A model generated the notes under the pieces. It saw nothing but the letters and a program-made list of their open reading frames with translations. It was not told the DNA's origin and made no database searches. Made by a program: the position numbers and the translations under genes. A DNA stretch of 64,000 nt from assembly GCA_021029095.1 (NCBI GenBank), contig JAJOHG010000002.1, forward strand, positions 1,612,001 through 1,676,000, given 5' to 3'. This document shows positions 1-9,949 of the stretch, one piece after another. Positions within the stretch are counted from its first letter, which is position 1. Each line of letters begins with the position of its first letter. The DNA is from Phellopilus nigrolimitatus. Its lineage: Eukaryota > Basidiomycota > Agaricomycetes > Hymenochaetales > Hymenochaetaceae.

Positions 1-2305
1 CGCGGACAATCTCCGGCTTCGTGATCAACGGTACCCAGTCATCGCCCGTGGCCTTGCGTGCCTTCAAACGAAACATGGAGAAACACCCCGGTAAACATGT
101 CACACCACCGAAGACGGATTCAAAGGCTTTGGCAAGGTGATGCGAAATGAAGTATTCGTAGACCTGGATTGTGGTTACCCACGATTGCCGTTTGTTCGCT
201 ATGCGCGTTTCGCCGCAAACACCCATGATCATCTGGTCGTGATGCATACAGTTGACAAGGTACTTAAGGGAATCTGGATAGACCTTGGTATCGGCGTCTA
301 CCTGGAAAAGAGCAATTCATCAATCTTCGACACCCGATAATGTTCTTGAAATATGAAAAACTCACCATCAAACAAACCTCAAAAAAATCGGGAGTAACGC
401 CCATCAGAACCTGTATCTTACGGAAAAGGTCGAAGTCAAGGGGGGTCATTCGATCGTTATATGTGACACGAGAGAAAAAGTTCATCAAAATAAGCTGGCT
501 ATCGCGCTTGCCTCGATTGCCAGGCTTCTTCTCTGTCTGCGCTTCATGTTCAGTTCCGCATTTGACGACGACGAGGGTCGGTGTCCGGCGTCCAGCGACG
601 GCTGGAAAGCCGTTATACTGTCAACCTTAAAACACATAGAATGAAAAGGTGAACACGTACTATAATGACCGGCATAAACCATCGCCCTATTTTCTTTTTT
701 CTTCCCCGAGCCGACCGCGAAGTAACTCATCGGCATTGGGTTACCAAAGCGAGGATCCGCGTCCAACAAGCTCACACAGGTGTCTGGCGTACTGCGCTTT
801 TCGCCTGCACCCGTGATCATACCATCCGCAATGACGAAGAGGAGCTTGCGCTGGTCGGAGTACGTTGTGCGAGAAATGGAGTCGAGAGTCGTGCGAAGAG
901 AATCCTCGCCCTCCGAGTAACACGTCACGAGACACACCGCGAAAAGCTCCGCGCCGATTTGTGCGAGCGTGATTGTGGGCGACGCAGCCGCATCTTGACC
1001 GCCGACGAGTGTTGTAGACGAGTTCGTGGGATAGGCTGCGGCCTTCGCACCTTTCTTGAGCCGACTAGCGCCGGCTCCGGCACCGTTCACCCACGGCGCA
1101 GTGCCCGTGCGATTGTCAATCGCGACATTTGCGCCTCCGGGGAGCATTGCAGGGCTGATCGCGGACCGGCTGAGTTCCATCGAATCTGGTGGACCTGCGA
1201 GCCTAGCCGACAAGAACCAATTGAAAATGCATGCCATGGCGAAGCGAACGAGGACGAGACCGAGGATGACGATCAGCCCGGCGTACAGCAGTAGCTGCGA
1301 TGCGAAGCAGCCCGGAGTGATCTTGTCGATGTTGCCGGCGTAGTAGCGTTCCTTCAAGCACGCGACGGACGACTTGAGGTCGTTGCGTCCGTAGAACATC
1401 CGGGTCCCGTCCTTGCCACTCGCCGCCGACTGCACCTTGAGTAGGGTACGCAGTGCCATGTCGACACTGTCTGCGCCGATTGCGTTCGGATGGAGAGACA
1501 TGTACGGATTCATGTTAAGCACCGCGCCGTCAATCACAAAATAATTGTTCAATGCGGCCACTTGGTCCCAGTCGTAGCCCACAATGAGAGATTGGTTCGT
1601 GAGTCCCAGACTCGAGAAGGTCGAAGATGAATTGAGATTGCCCTGCGTGCATGGCGTCTGCGAGTTACACGGCGCGTCCTGAGCGATGCGATAATTGAGG
1701 CCCGCGCACGAGAGATAGTTGGCGTTATCGCGGGTGAAGATTGTTGTGATATCTTGACCAGGCGTTTTGGCGAGCTGGATGATGTCAGACGGTGAGCTGG
1801 CCGACGCGACGAACAGGAATCCTTCTATGCCGACAGAGTTTAGCACGCTTCCTGCGCGCGAGAAACGATGCGTGTTGTTTTGGCCGTCTACCGGACATAG
1901 GACTCTCTGCATTCCCACCGTCGCAAAGCCGACCAAGCCACCAAGGATCAACGCGACAAAGCAGAGCGCGATCTTCTCTCTCCAGGCCTGGCGTACATGC
2001 TTGTCTCTTAGGCCACCGAGGGAGCTGAGAAGTATGCTGGGGGCCCAGAAAGTGATGACGCGCGAAAACACGGTCCATGTGTCCCATCCGGAGCTGCTCT
2101 TGTCTGCAGTCGGTAAGGTGCCTGAGGAGGAGGGAAGAAGGGGAATAGGGGCTTTGATGAGAGGAGCGGGAGCCTGGCCGCGCTCCGGGCGAGTGAGCGT
2201 CTTTGCGCGACGGATGGTGCCCGCTGCGGCGGGCGGCCTTGTTGTCGGGACGGGAACGTCGGAGGAGTCGTAAGGAGCGAAACGAAGGTGAGTCTGAGAG
2301 GTCAT
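1..2305 (-). CDS. Chitin synthase, class IV (CHS3-like), 5' part
   Basis: Membrane glycosyltransferase that polymerises UDP-GlcNAc into chitin at the plasma membrane. Three exons are visible: 2305-661, 601-366 and 301 to the left window edge. The introns of 59 and 64 nt start GTACGT and GTGAGT and end CAG. The first exon has a proline-rich cytosolic head, a hydrophobic segment after WREKIALCF, a long lumenal loop with paired cysteines and a second hydrophobic segment around [16 protein letters not shown]. Exons 2 and 3 carry family motifs: [30 protein letters not shown], then [12 protein letters not shown] and [12 protein letters not shown], followed by [16 protein letters not shown] and [15 protein letters not shown]. 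Synthesis motifs such as QRRRW must lie left of the window. The ATG at 2305 was chosen because it opens the typical N-terminal head. A partial inverted copy lies at 5652-6118. The class IV assignment is firm; the exact gene name is not given. Confidence 0.93.
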
Positions 2306-3709
2306 GATAAGCGGAAAGAACGAGCGACGTGCTTGTCGCGCGCAGAAGCGCTGGCGCTGTCGTGCGGCGAGCGGGCAGGTGGGACGGATGTTGTCGACGA
2401 CGAGGACGACGATGAGAACGAGGAGAAGAGATGGGAGCAGTCGACGATGACAGTCCCGATCCCCGGACCAATCAGTGCACTCGGTAATTAGCGATCCAGG
2501 CCCCCGCCTTTCTTTGAATTTATTTGCTTACATAATTTCTCGCGGCCGCACGCCGAAACGAAAAATAAAAACACTTGCGGGTTAAATGTAGACTCTCATG
2601 TTCGGCTCACGTAAAAATATGAATTTAATAATGTATGAATATCGCGTTGTCTACTGTGACTTACTACTTGCTTACTGGCTTAGTAGTTAGGCTATATACC
2701 TTGTCATAAAGTTCTAGAAGTGCTTCATTCTCTGTGCGCCAAACCCCACTTTTATACGCCTTGTCGATACCGCGGTATTTAGTTGTACTTGCTTGCTCTT
2801 TCACTACGAAGCTCGTGTCAGCCTCGCGTAGTAACACTGATGAGATTCAAGTGCGACTCACTGAATGCCCCGTAAAATCCATTTTCTAGTTTCTCTGTCT
2901 CCACGGTGAGATCTGTGAGGTTTACATTCCTAGTTCTTGCCAAGGTGTGTATTTGTACTTTAATAGCACCTGTCACTTTCGTAAGCATGCACTCGAGCCA
3001 GAATATCTTTACAAGTAACTTCACTCGCCTGGAGATGTCAATTTGGGAGCCATACTGTATGTGTTTATTCAATTTAGTTGACGTTGGGCTGTTTGTTTTC
3101 TGATCTAGCACGATGAGAACTCTGCGGAGGATATGACATTTCGTCGGAGTGTTTCTCGTCCCTTTATACAGTTTTCCGTCGAGCACATCCTACCTCTGAG
3201 CTTTACTGTACTTTGCGTTTCAAAAGTTGAAACCAGCGCCGGTTTATGCAAGCTCGGTCAATTTAGGACAGTTTCAGCTTACATCTATGGCTGGCGGCGC
3301 AAGCAAAGGTTTGCGAACTTCGAAACGCAAATCGTCTAGGGAAGCGACGGAGTCCAAAAAGAAGCTGGCGTAACCTTAGGTGTTCGCTGTCTTGACTCTT
3401 TGCTCAGTACAAATCACCGAAACATCGTCAGTGCCCGGGGCATAAGATGCCTGTCCCAAGGCTTCACCCCCGAAAGCTTTTGACACAGGTCAAACGCGTA
3501 CCGAAACAATTCACGATTCACGACACAAACTCTTCATCCTGTTTCAGCCTTCCCCGCATGACCCCGAAATCCGACAGAAACAAGGTGTAAACGCTGGGTC
3601 TCATACTTACGCTCTACTTGTAATACAACAAATCTTCTATCCTGCCGAGATACAATATGACATGGCATTAAAATACATAACGAAGACGGTGCTCCTCTCT
3701 CTAAATTAG
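2306..3709. other. Intergenic, no gene recognised
   Basis: This is the 5' flank of the chitin synthase and the 3' flank of the F-box gene. Only short unrelated ORFs are present (for example 2818-3186 minus and 3133-3339 plus), without recognisable domains or intron structure. The promoter of the chitin synthase should lie in the first few hundred bases. Confidence 0.6.
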
Positions 3710-5550
3710 TTAAATATCAAACCTCCGCACGTCAATCCCATACGAGTCCGCGGTCACTATGCGCCGCTCGTCAAATACCACCGTCCCAAGCGGCGTCCCC
3801 ATCGGAACCTCTCGCTCGCTCGAGCTCTGCCGAAGAGCTCTCCGCTCGCTGTCACTCCCGCCACTACCCCACATGGCGCGGTGCGGAGCCTCCACCTCGA
3901 CGCCCCATGCGCGCTCAAGGTCCCACACCCACACGCTCCCATCCGCGCCAAGAGCTCACACAGCGCCCGTCTGCGAGCGCAAGCGCGACCACGGGGCCCG
4001 CGTGGCCATGCAACATGCGCACAAAAGTCATGCGCAAGGCGCCCCAGCTCGAGGCCGTGCTCACACTACTACCACTCGGCGAAGAAGGAAGATGCAGCCG
4101 GTAGAGCTGCAAGGCGCACGACGTCGACCCGATGCTGGCGTGCGCGAGCCAGAACTGGAGGCGGGCAGCGGCAAGCGGTCTGCAGGGGCAAGGACCACCC
4201 ACTTCCCGTCTGTTTGTGTGTCTGCCACGCGCGCGACCTTGCGACCCCATTGCTCGCGCATCAGACGGAGCGCCTTCTCGTCGATCCAGCCTGCAGGAAG
4301 GTCGTACGAGCGCACAGTGCGCGTTGCGATTACGGTGCACGGCTGCGCTGACTCCGAAGCATCTTCGTCGTCTTTGCTGGACAAAGGTAGGTTGGCGGAG
4401 GAAGGTTGGCAGGAAGAAATCGTAAGGACGGTGACGGCGGCGTTCCAATGCGCAGGGTATACTGGCGTAGAATACGCAAGAACAAGCCGGTAGTTTCTTG
4501 ACCCTGGTGTCAAGACCATTGAAGTCGGAGGGAAAGATGTAAACGAGGTGAGCGTTTGAGTATGCACAACGGTATCATTTGATAAATTATATAAAGATAA
4601 ATGGAAGGAGTGAGACAGCGTGACGAGAAGCGGATGGTGGTAGGCTGCTTGTCGAATAGGAGCTGTCCGATCAGACTTCGTGAAGGGGAAGTAGCTCACT
4701 GATCGACGAGAATGCTGGGGTGAATTATGGTCTATCAAGAAGACAGTAAATTCCCCGGTATCGTAAAAAGCGGCGACGCGGAGAGTGCTGCCTCCAGAAG
4801 ACGGGGGAGACTGATCTAACGAAAGTGAGGTAATATGTGTCGCAGTGTTTGCTCTGTGCTTGCCCTTCAGGATATAAGGGACCGATCCTCGCTGGTGAAG
4901 ATAGACGGGTGGGGATAATAATTGGCCTGGGGACGTTGTAACTGTGATAGGGCCTGCCAAGAGTGCGCAACTATGAGGCGCATATCCCATAAGCGATTCA
5001 GAAATTTCAGGTTCCTTGAGTCGTTCGACTTCGCATCGACCTAAGAAAAACGCTGAGCAACGCTAGACACAAAAGATATAGATCAAGCAAACATACCTCT
5101 CCTCCAATTCGAGCTTATGCGAAACATCCATTTCCAATCTATATGGTCATCCCCGTTTCCCTTCGCTATATGTGGAAGAGGTTTAACCTCGCGCCCATCT
5201 CTCCTAGCAACGAAGCCGCGGGACCCCCTCAACCTCAGGCGGCCATACTCGCGAATGAACTGCGCCTTCCACAGCTGGGTAACGCTCAAATGTCCAGCTT
5301 CATCCCGGTAAGTTCAAGCAGCGAGTATATGTACCTGATTGTCCGTCGCGAGGCGTGACCAGTAACGGTTTGTGGACTGTATCGCACAGAGGTCGATCCA
5401 GGATAGGTGTGCGAAGATGTTAAGGACGAGCTCATCGTAAAGCGAAATATCGAAATTGAGCAGTGGCGTCGATAGTAGTCGATGATCGAGGTTTGTGTGC
5501 TGTCGTTTCGCAGCTGGTAATGGCGCAGGGGAGAGTCTGTGTTTTGACAT
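3710..5550 (-). pseudogene. F-box/WD-repeat-like protein with two apparent frameshifts
   Basis: Exons run 5550-5335, 5274-5097 and 5040-3710, joined by clean GT-AG introns. Exon 1 starts at the ATG at 5550 and holds an F-box-like region (ISLYDELVLNIFAHLSWIDLCA, then a Trp-rich stretch). The rest looks like a WD-type beta-propeller, ending in a recognisable blade (LHGHAGPVVALALADGRCVS, then VWVWDLERAW). F-box proteins of this kind are substrate receptors of SCF ubiquitin ligases. The reading frame breaks twice. Near 4155 the homologous-looking frame moves by one base (to LAHASIG, CALQLYRL), and near 3951 an extra T in CTCTTGGCGC returns it to the first frame, which then runs to the stop at 3710. 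Either the gene is decaying or these are two single-base sequence errors. Confidence 0.65.
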
Positions 5551-5651
5551 CGTCGAGGTCGGTGGTCAGACTTGGCTGGTCACTAATCAGCCGGAATAAG
5601 TCTTCCGAGATGCCGATCTCAAGCGGTCTCGGACGCCATGCACGCAGGGCA
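5551..5651. other. Short spacer upstream of the F-box gene
   Basis: The presumed promoter of the minus-strand F-box gene is cut to about 100 bp by the adjoining chitin synthase fragment. Confidence 0.4.
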
Positions 5652-6118
5652 ATCTCACTCACGAATCAATCTCTCATTGTGGGCTACGACTGGGACCAAG
5701 TGGCCGCATTGAATAATTATTTTGTAATTGACGGCGCGGTGCTTAACATGAATCCGTACATGTCCCTCCTTCCGAACACAATCGGTGCAGACAGTGTCGA
5801 CATGGCGCTGCGTACGCTGCTCAAGCAAGGTGCAGTCGGCGGCGAGTGGCAAGGACGGGACCCGGATGTTTTACGGACGCAACGACCTCAAGTCGTCCGT
5901 CGCGTGCTTGAAGGAACGCTACTACGCCGGCAACATCGACAAGATCACTCCGGGCTGCTTCGCATCGCAGCTACTGCTGTACGCCGGGCTGATCGTCATC
6001 CTCGGTCTCGTCCTCGTCCGCTTCGCGATGGCGTGCATTTTCAATTGGTTCTTGTCGGCTAAGCTCGCAGGTCCACCAGATTCGATGGAACTCAGTCGGT
6101 CCGCGATCAGCCCTGCAA
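5652..6118 (+). pseudogene. Inverted fragment of the class IV chitin synthase
   Basis: This stretch reads, on the plus strand, the same protein segment as the minus-strand gene at about 1150-1610: [21 protein letters not shown], then [20 protein letters not shown] and [10 protein letters not shown], up to the serine-rich SRSAISPA. The copy starts and stops inside an exon and lacks all catalytic regions. A 4-nt tandem insertion (CAAG, near 5823-5830) shifts its frame relative to the parent. It is in opposite orientation to the parent gene, about 4 kb away. It is a gene-fragment duplication, not an expressed chitin synthase. Confidence 0.9.
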
Positions 6119-6658
6119 CCCACGCTTCATCGCACTCACACCTCCGAATAACCGGCGTACATGTACGTATGTTCATAGCACCCACCCCTCCCTGTGGAGT
6201 GCCTTTTCTCTACGCCTTGTGTGTCTTGTTTTTACTGCACGTAGCTATTTGTCTGCGCATGTCTGTCGTATTCCGTCTGTGATAATAATTAGAATGGAAG
6301 ATAAACGAAGAGCACATATGTCCATTATCGTGAGTGCCTCGCTCCTAGATGCTGCTTCTCCTGCCTCTTTCTGTGAGCCATGATTGTCGCTGATCCTCCT
6401 CCTTGTTTTATATTGACTCGGACTCCTAATTTATTTTGACAGCGGCGCACTCGCAGCATCTGAGCGCTGAACTTTGAACAATACCTCCGAGCGCCGAACC
6501 CACATTCTAATTATAATACGCCTAAGGAGTAACCATTACAAAAGCATTTACTCAGCCAGCCACGCGCTTGCCAATCCGCTGCCCAATCGTAGCGGATAGT
6601 TCCCAGGTACCATAAAGGCACTCTTCAACAATATCCTATTTTCCTTCTTCCACTCACA
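6119..6658. other. Intergenic, start of duplicated unit A
   Basis: From about 6259 onward the sequence is nearly identical to 19557 onward, beginning GCATGTCTGTCGTATTCCG. No coding feature is seen. The stretch immediately precedes the SDR remnant and may hold its former promoter. Confidence 0.6.
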
Positions 6659-7690
6659 ATGTCACTGCAAATCGAGTCATTGTTTAGCGTCGAAGGAAGG
6701 GTGGCACAGATACGAACGATTCGAATTCGTTTCATCCGCATAAGCACAGGCGCTGGGATCGAACTCACTGCACATAGGCATAAGGCTAATTATTGGGTCC
6801 GCGTTAGAAAACAATGGGGCGACCGTGTACATTTTGGGACGACGCTTGGGAATGTTGCAGAAATCTGCGAAAGAACACGTTATAAGTGTATACATGTATT
6901 CGCATCAACCCCTTCCGACTCACGAAATCTCATTGTTCGTTCAGAAATACGAAAAGCTGAATCCACTGCACTGTGATGTCACTTCCCAAAAAAAACTTGC
7001 TTTCTGCGAGATTTGGGCGTCATTCTGACCAAAACCTGGTTTTGATAATTTTGATCGGTGGCAGGTCGTTGAGACCATCAAGCAGCACGGTTATATCAAA
7101 TGTACTGATCAACAACGCCGGCGTTATGTATAACTTCGCCAAAGCTCCAAATCCCACGGACGACATTAAGGCTTTCCAAGAGAAGCTTTGGTCTGCAGGT
7201 ACACCAGAGGAGTCCAGCAAGACGTTTCACGTGTCTACGTCACAGCCGTGTACTACACAACCGTCGCCTTCCTCGAGCTCCTCGATGCATGCGGCATCGC
7301 CTGACGAGCCGATGAGTCAAATGATCACAATGATCTCGAGTATCGGCGAGTTTCGGCGCGTCGAGTTCGTGCTCAGTATCTCGTACTCCGCGAGCAAGGC
7401 TGTGTCGAACCATGTCGGAAAGCTCCCTGCAAAAAGCACTCAAATGATGGAAGATCCGCAGCGACGTATATGAATTTGCTCTAGTGATTAACCTGCAAGA
7501 GATTATACTGAACATTCTTTGCGAGTAGAAATGACCGCAAGCCTCGTCGGTGACGGCGTTCGACCAGACCAGGTTCCGTTTGTTTGGGCCTACCTCAGGA
7601 CATGGGTGAACTTGCACTCTTCCTTGTGAACAAGGCGGGCGCGTACGTGAGCGGCAGGATGCATATCACGGACGGGGCCGACTTCGGCTG
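6659..7690 (+). pseudogene. Short-chain dehydrogenase/reductase remnant, copy A
   Basis: Scattered pieces of a classical SDR are visible in changing frames: the start MSLQIESLFSVEG, GAGIELTA in place of the nucleotide-binding glycine motif, TVYILGRRLGMLQKSAKEH, VLINNAGVMYNFAKAP (the NNAG motif), SISYSASKAV (the YxxxK active site) and GAYVSGRMHITDGADFG near the C-terminus. SDRs are NAD(P)-dependent oxidoreductases. Several stops and frameshifts separate the pieces, so no full enzyme can be made. Copy B at 19978 is more degraded still. Confidence 0.8.
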
Positions 7691-8380
7691 TTCTCTAGCT
7701 CGTTCTGAGAAAGTAGTGAATGGATCCTATGAATGAAAGCAGTTGCGATAGGGGCAAAAAGCAGGATGCTAAACACGACTGACTTCATTTTGGATAACAT
7801 GAGGGATGCACTGTCGGGTCGGGCAACAAATTGCCTGGATTCCCGTCGTCCAGCTCAAGCGTAAGCCGTAGCAGTGCACTTCATCATATTCTTTGCCTTT
7901 TTGCCTTTTTGCTTCCTTCAAATTTTGCGCACACCCTGAATAACTCGTATGCACCGACCAGTCCTTTCCTTGAGACACAACACATTGACCACGCATTTTA
8001 CCTTTTCCCGTCCAATATCCTCAAAGCAACACCTGATGTCAACTAAAGGAAAAATCAATAATCTGAAGAAGATGGGTTTCAAGTCGACGCTATTATATTA
8101 GAAAGTAGTAGTTTGTATGCATTATCAGACATACATTACAGTGAGGTTGGAGTCATACAAACTGCAATGTACAATTGTAATGCAGTAACAAAGCTTTTTG
8201 CCCTTTGCTGCACCTTGCAACCAACATATTGACTGTCGCGAGTTACGAGTTGGTAACAGGCACACTGTTGCAATGTAGCAATGGCAAAAGACATGTCCAT
8301 TGCCATGTCTTACACAAGCTTGCAAACTCTCTTGAATACTGCAATTTATTAAACAGTATATGTAATTTCATGCACCAAAA
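7691..8380. other. Intergenic between SDR remnant and LRR-like gene, unit A
   Basis: Noncoding; matches 20600-21261 of unit B. It presumably contains the promoter of the next gene. No motif stands out. Confidence 0.5.
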
Positions 8381-9344
8381 GTGTTTTCAGTATTAACAAT
8401 GACGACTCCTTCACACCTACCAAAACATTGGTCCATACAAGCAGGGGTGCTTTCTATCAGTGATGTAGCCCTTGATCAAATGACCAAGCAGCATCGGCAC
8501 ATGCCAAATGCGGTGCAGCTTCCAGATGTGCACACTCTGTGTCTAGGACACCTCGGACCCTTTTGGCTTTATGGGTATGCATCATTACACCGTGGAACTT
8601 CCTGCACTCCGGTGTATTGTGCTTGAAAAAGAAGTGGATCTTGACCGGGTCATTGAATGCTGTCTGGATAAACATGGGCAACAAGTACGCGAGGTTGAAA
8701 TCGGGGAGAGCTTGCCTTCCCACAGCTCCGACCCGACTTTCTTTTCCAGGCTTATGAAGACCTGTTCGAATGTCGAGACACTGCATTTCCCAATCCCCTG
8801 GGTGCAGGCCCAATTCTGCAATGAGGGAATCGAGCCATTCCCCAACCTGAGGAATCTCAGGTTGCATTTGTCCGAAGATGCACATGAGGAGAATTGGCAC
8901 CTGTCCAAAGATGCACATGGAGATAATTGGCACCTGTCCGAGGATGCACATGAGGAGAATTGGTCTGGAGTTCTAAGCTACTTCAATGCCTTACTAGAGG
9001 GATATTCAAAGCTCCAACGTGTTAAGAAGATTGAGCTGCATGGAGCTGTGTCGGCTTCGTTTGTGAACAATATGAAACACGAAATGATCTACTGGGCAGA
9101 TATGGGTGGTATTGAAATCTCCTGCAATGACCCAGAAGCTGCTTCTGCCCTAGAACAGGTACGTTTTGCAAATTATTGTACCATTATTCCATTGTCACTT
9201 GTGATTAAATTATGACTTACATAAACCCATTATTTATAGGTACAAGAAGCAGTACAGTCACAGTATACAGACGATCAGCTAGGGAGGTTCTTATCTAATA
9301 AAATCTACAATAGTGGAAACTGGCAAATTAAACGTAGTCAGTAA
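8381..9344 (+). pseudogene. F-box/LRR-like hypothetical protein, copy A (frameshifted)
   Basis: Paralogue of the gene at 21262-22168. It resembles the leucine-rich C-terminal part of agaricomycete F-box family proteins (VELPALRCIVL, LMKTCSNVETLHFPIPW, KIELHGA, GIEISCNDP). I do not recognise a defined function. An intron at 9159-9239 (GTACGT...TATAG) is conserved in both copies, and exon 2 ends at 9342-9344. Relative to copy B there is one extra G near 8546-8550 (CTAGGACACC), which puts the first about 55 codons out of frame. A shorter product could start at the ATG at 8571. A 33-bp unit is tandemly triplicated at 8865-8963. Confidence 0.6.
8865..8963 (+). repeat. 33-bp tandem repeat, three units, in frame
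   Basis: Units 8865-8897, 8898-8930 and 8931-8963 each encode an 11-residue H-L-S-(E/K)-D-A-H-(E/G)-(E/D)-N-W block. Copy B at the same place has a single, more diverged block (HLSGDANERDW). The array is therefore an in-frame expansion specific to copy A. Confidence 0.9.
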
Positions 9345-9649
9345 GGAACAAAAATAGCAGTAGAGAGAATACAAAACTGAGGTGCGCATAGATATTAGAT
9401 AGTCAGTTGCAATATATATATGCATTCTGAGCCTGATAACTGCCTTGAATGGTGAACGAACTCTGTGAGACTCCCCAAAGTTCTCTTTTGTTCATTTTTA
9501 TTGCTTGAAGCTTTGATGAAACTCCATTCTGGTCTAAGTAACTGTGATTCTAAACCAAGAATAAATGCATTTGGTATTTCGGTCGCGGGTCTTTGAGGCT
9601 TCGTATTCAGCGCTCCGCCTTTTCACACAGATTACACACGGCACATCAG
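9345..9649. other. 3' flank of LRR-like gene A up to Copia-1
   Basis: Noncoding, similar to 22169-22400 in unit B, including the shared stretch around CTGATAACTGCCTTGAATGG. It ends with the Copia-1 target site ATCAG (9645-9649). Confidence 0.6.
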
Positions 9650-9901
9650 TATTAGATAATTAGTATTACTCATGGTCACTTACGGTCTCTTAGTCAGTTT
9701 CTATTGTCTTACTCATGTTGCTCGCTCAGCACTGTATCGCATCATTATTGCGACATCTCTTTTGCTTACTGATCATGTAGTCCTTGGGTATATAAGGGCA
9801 GCTACTCCTGTACGAATATACAAGTACTCTGAAGCCTCTGATCTGTGTGATCTCTCTGTGCTGCCGCTTTACATAAGAAATACCTTTGTGGATTTCTATT
9901 A
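9650..9901 (+). repeat. Copia-1 5' LTR
   Basis: 252 bp beginning TATTAG and ending TCTATTA, so it does not have the usual TG...CA ends. A TATA box (GGGTATATAAGGG) lies near 9787-9799, placing the transcription start about 30 nt further on. Confidence 0.93.
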
Positions 9902-9916
9902 GGTTATGAGCCTTGG
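9902..9916 (+). promoter_or_regulatory. Copia-1 primer-binding site (initiator tRNA-Met half-molecule type)
   Basis: GGTTATGAGCC directly follows the LTR. It is complementary to the anticodon loop region (GGCTCATAACC) of eukaryotic initiator tRNA-Met, the same arrangement known for Drosophila copia, which is primed by a cut tRNA half. Confidence 0.7.
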
Positions 9917-9949
9917 GCTCTGAGGCGCGCTTCGTACTTCGCTTAGCTT

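Noticed and set aside
665..1294. Plus-strand ORF of 209 codons opposite the chitin synthase
   Set aside because: It is the antisense shadow of a clear exon and has no domain.
2818..3340. Short ORFs on both strands between chitin synthase and the F-box gene
   Set aside because: They have no domain, no intron structure and no support from context.
3759..4493. Plus-strand ORF of 244 codons
   Set aside because: It is antisense to the F-box/WD gene; its Arg/Pro/Ala-rich composition is that of a shadow frame in GC-rich coding DNA.
8865..8963. Regular repeat array as a possible CRISPR
   Set aside because: There are no spacers; it is a coding tandem repeat in a eukaryote.
9672..9902. 76-codon ORF present twice (also 14524-14754)
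   Set aside because: It lies wholly inside the two Copia-1 LTRs and is explained by them.
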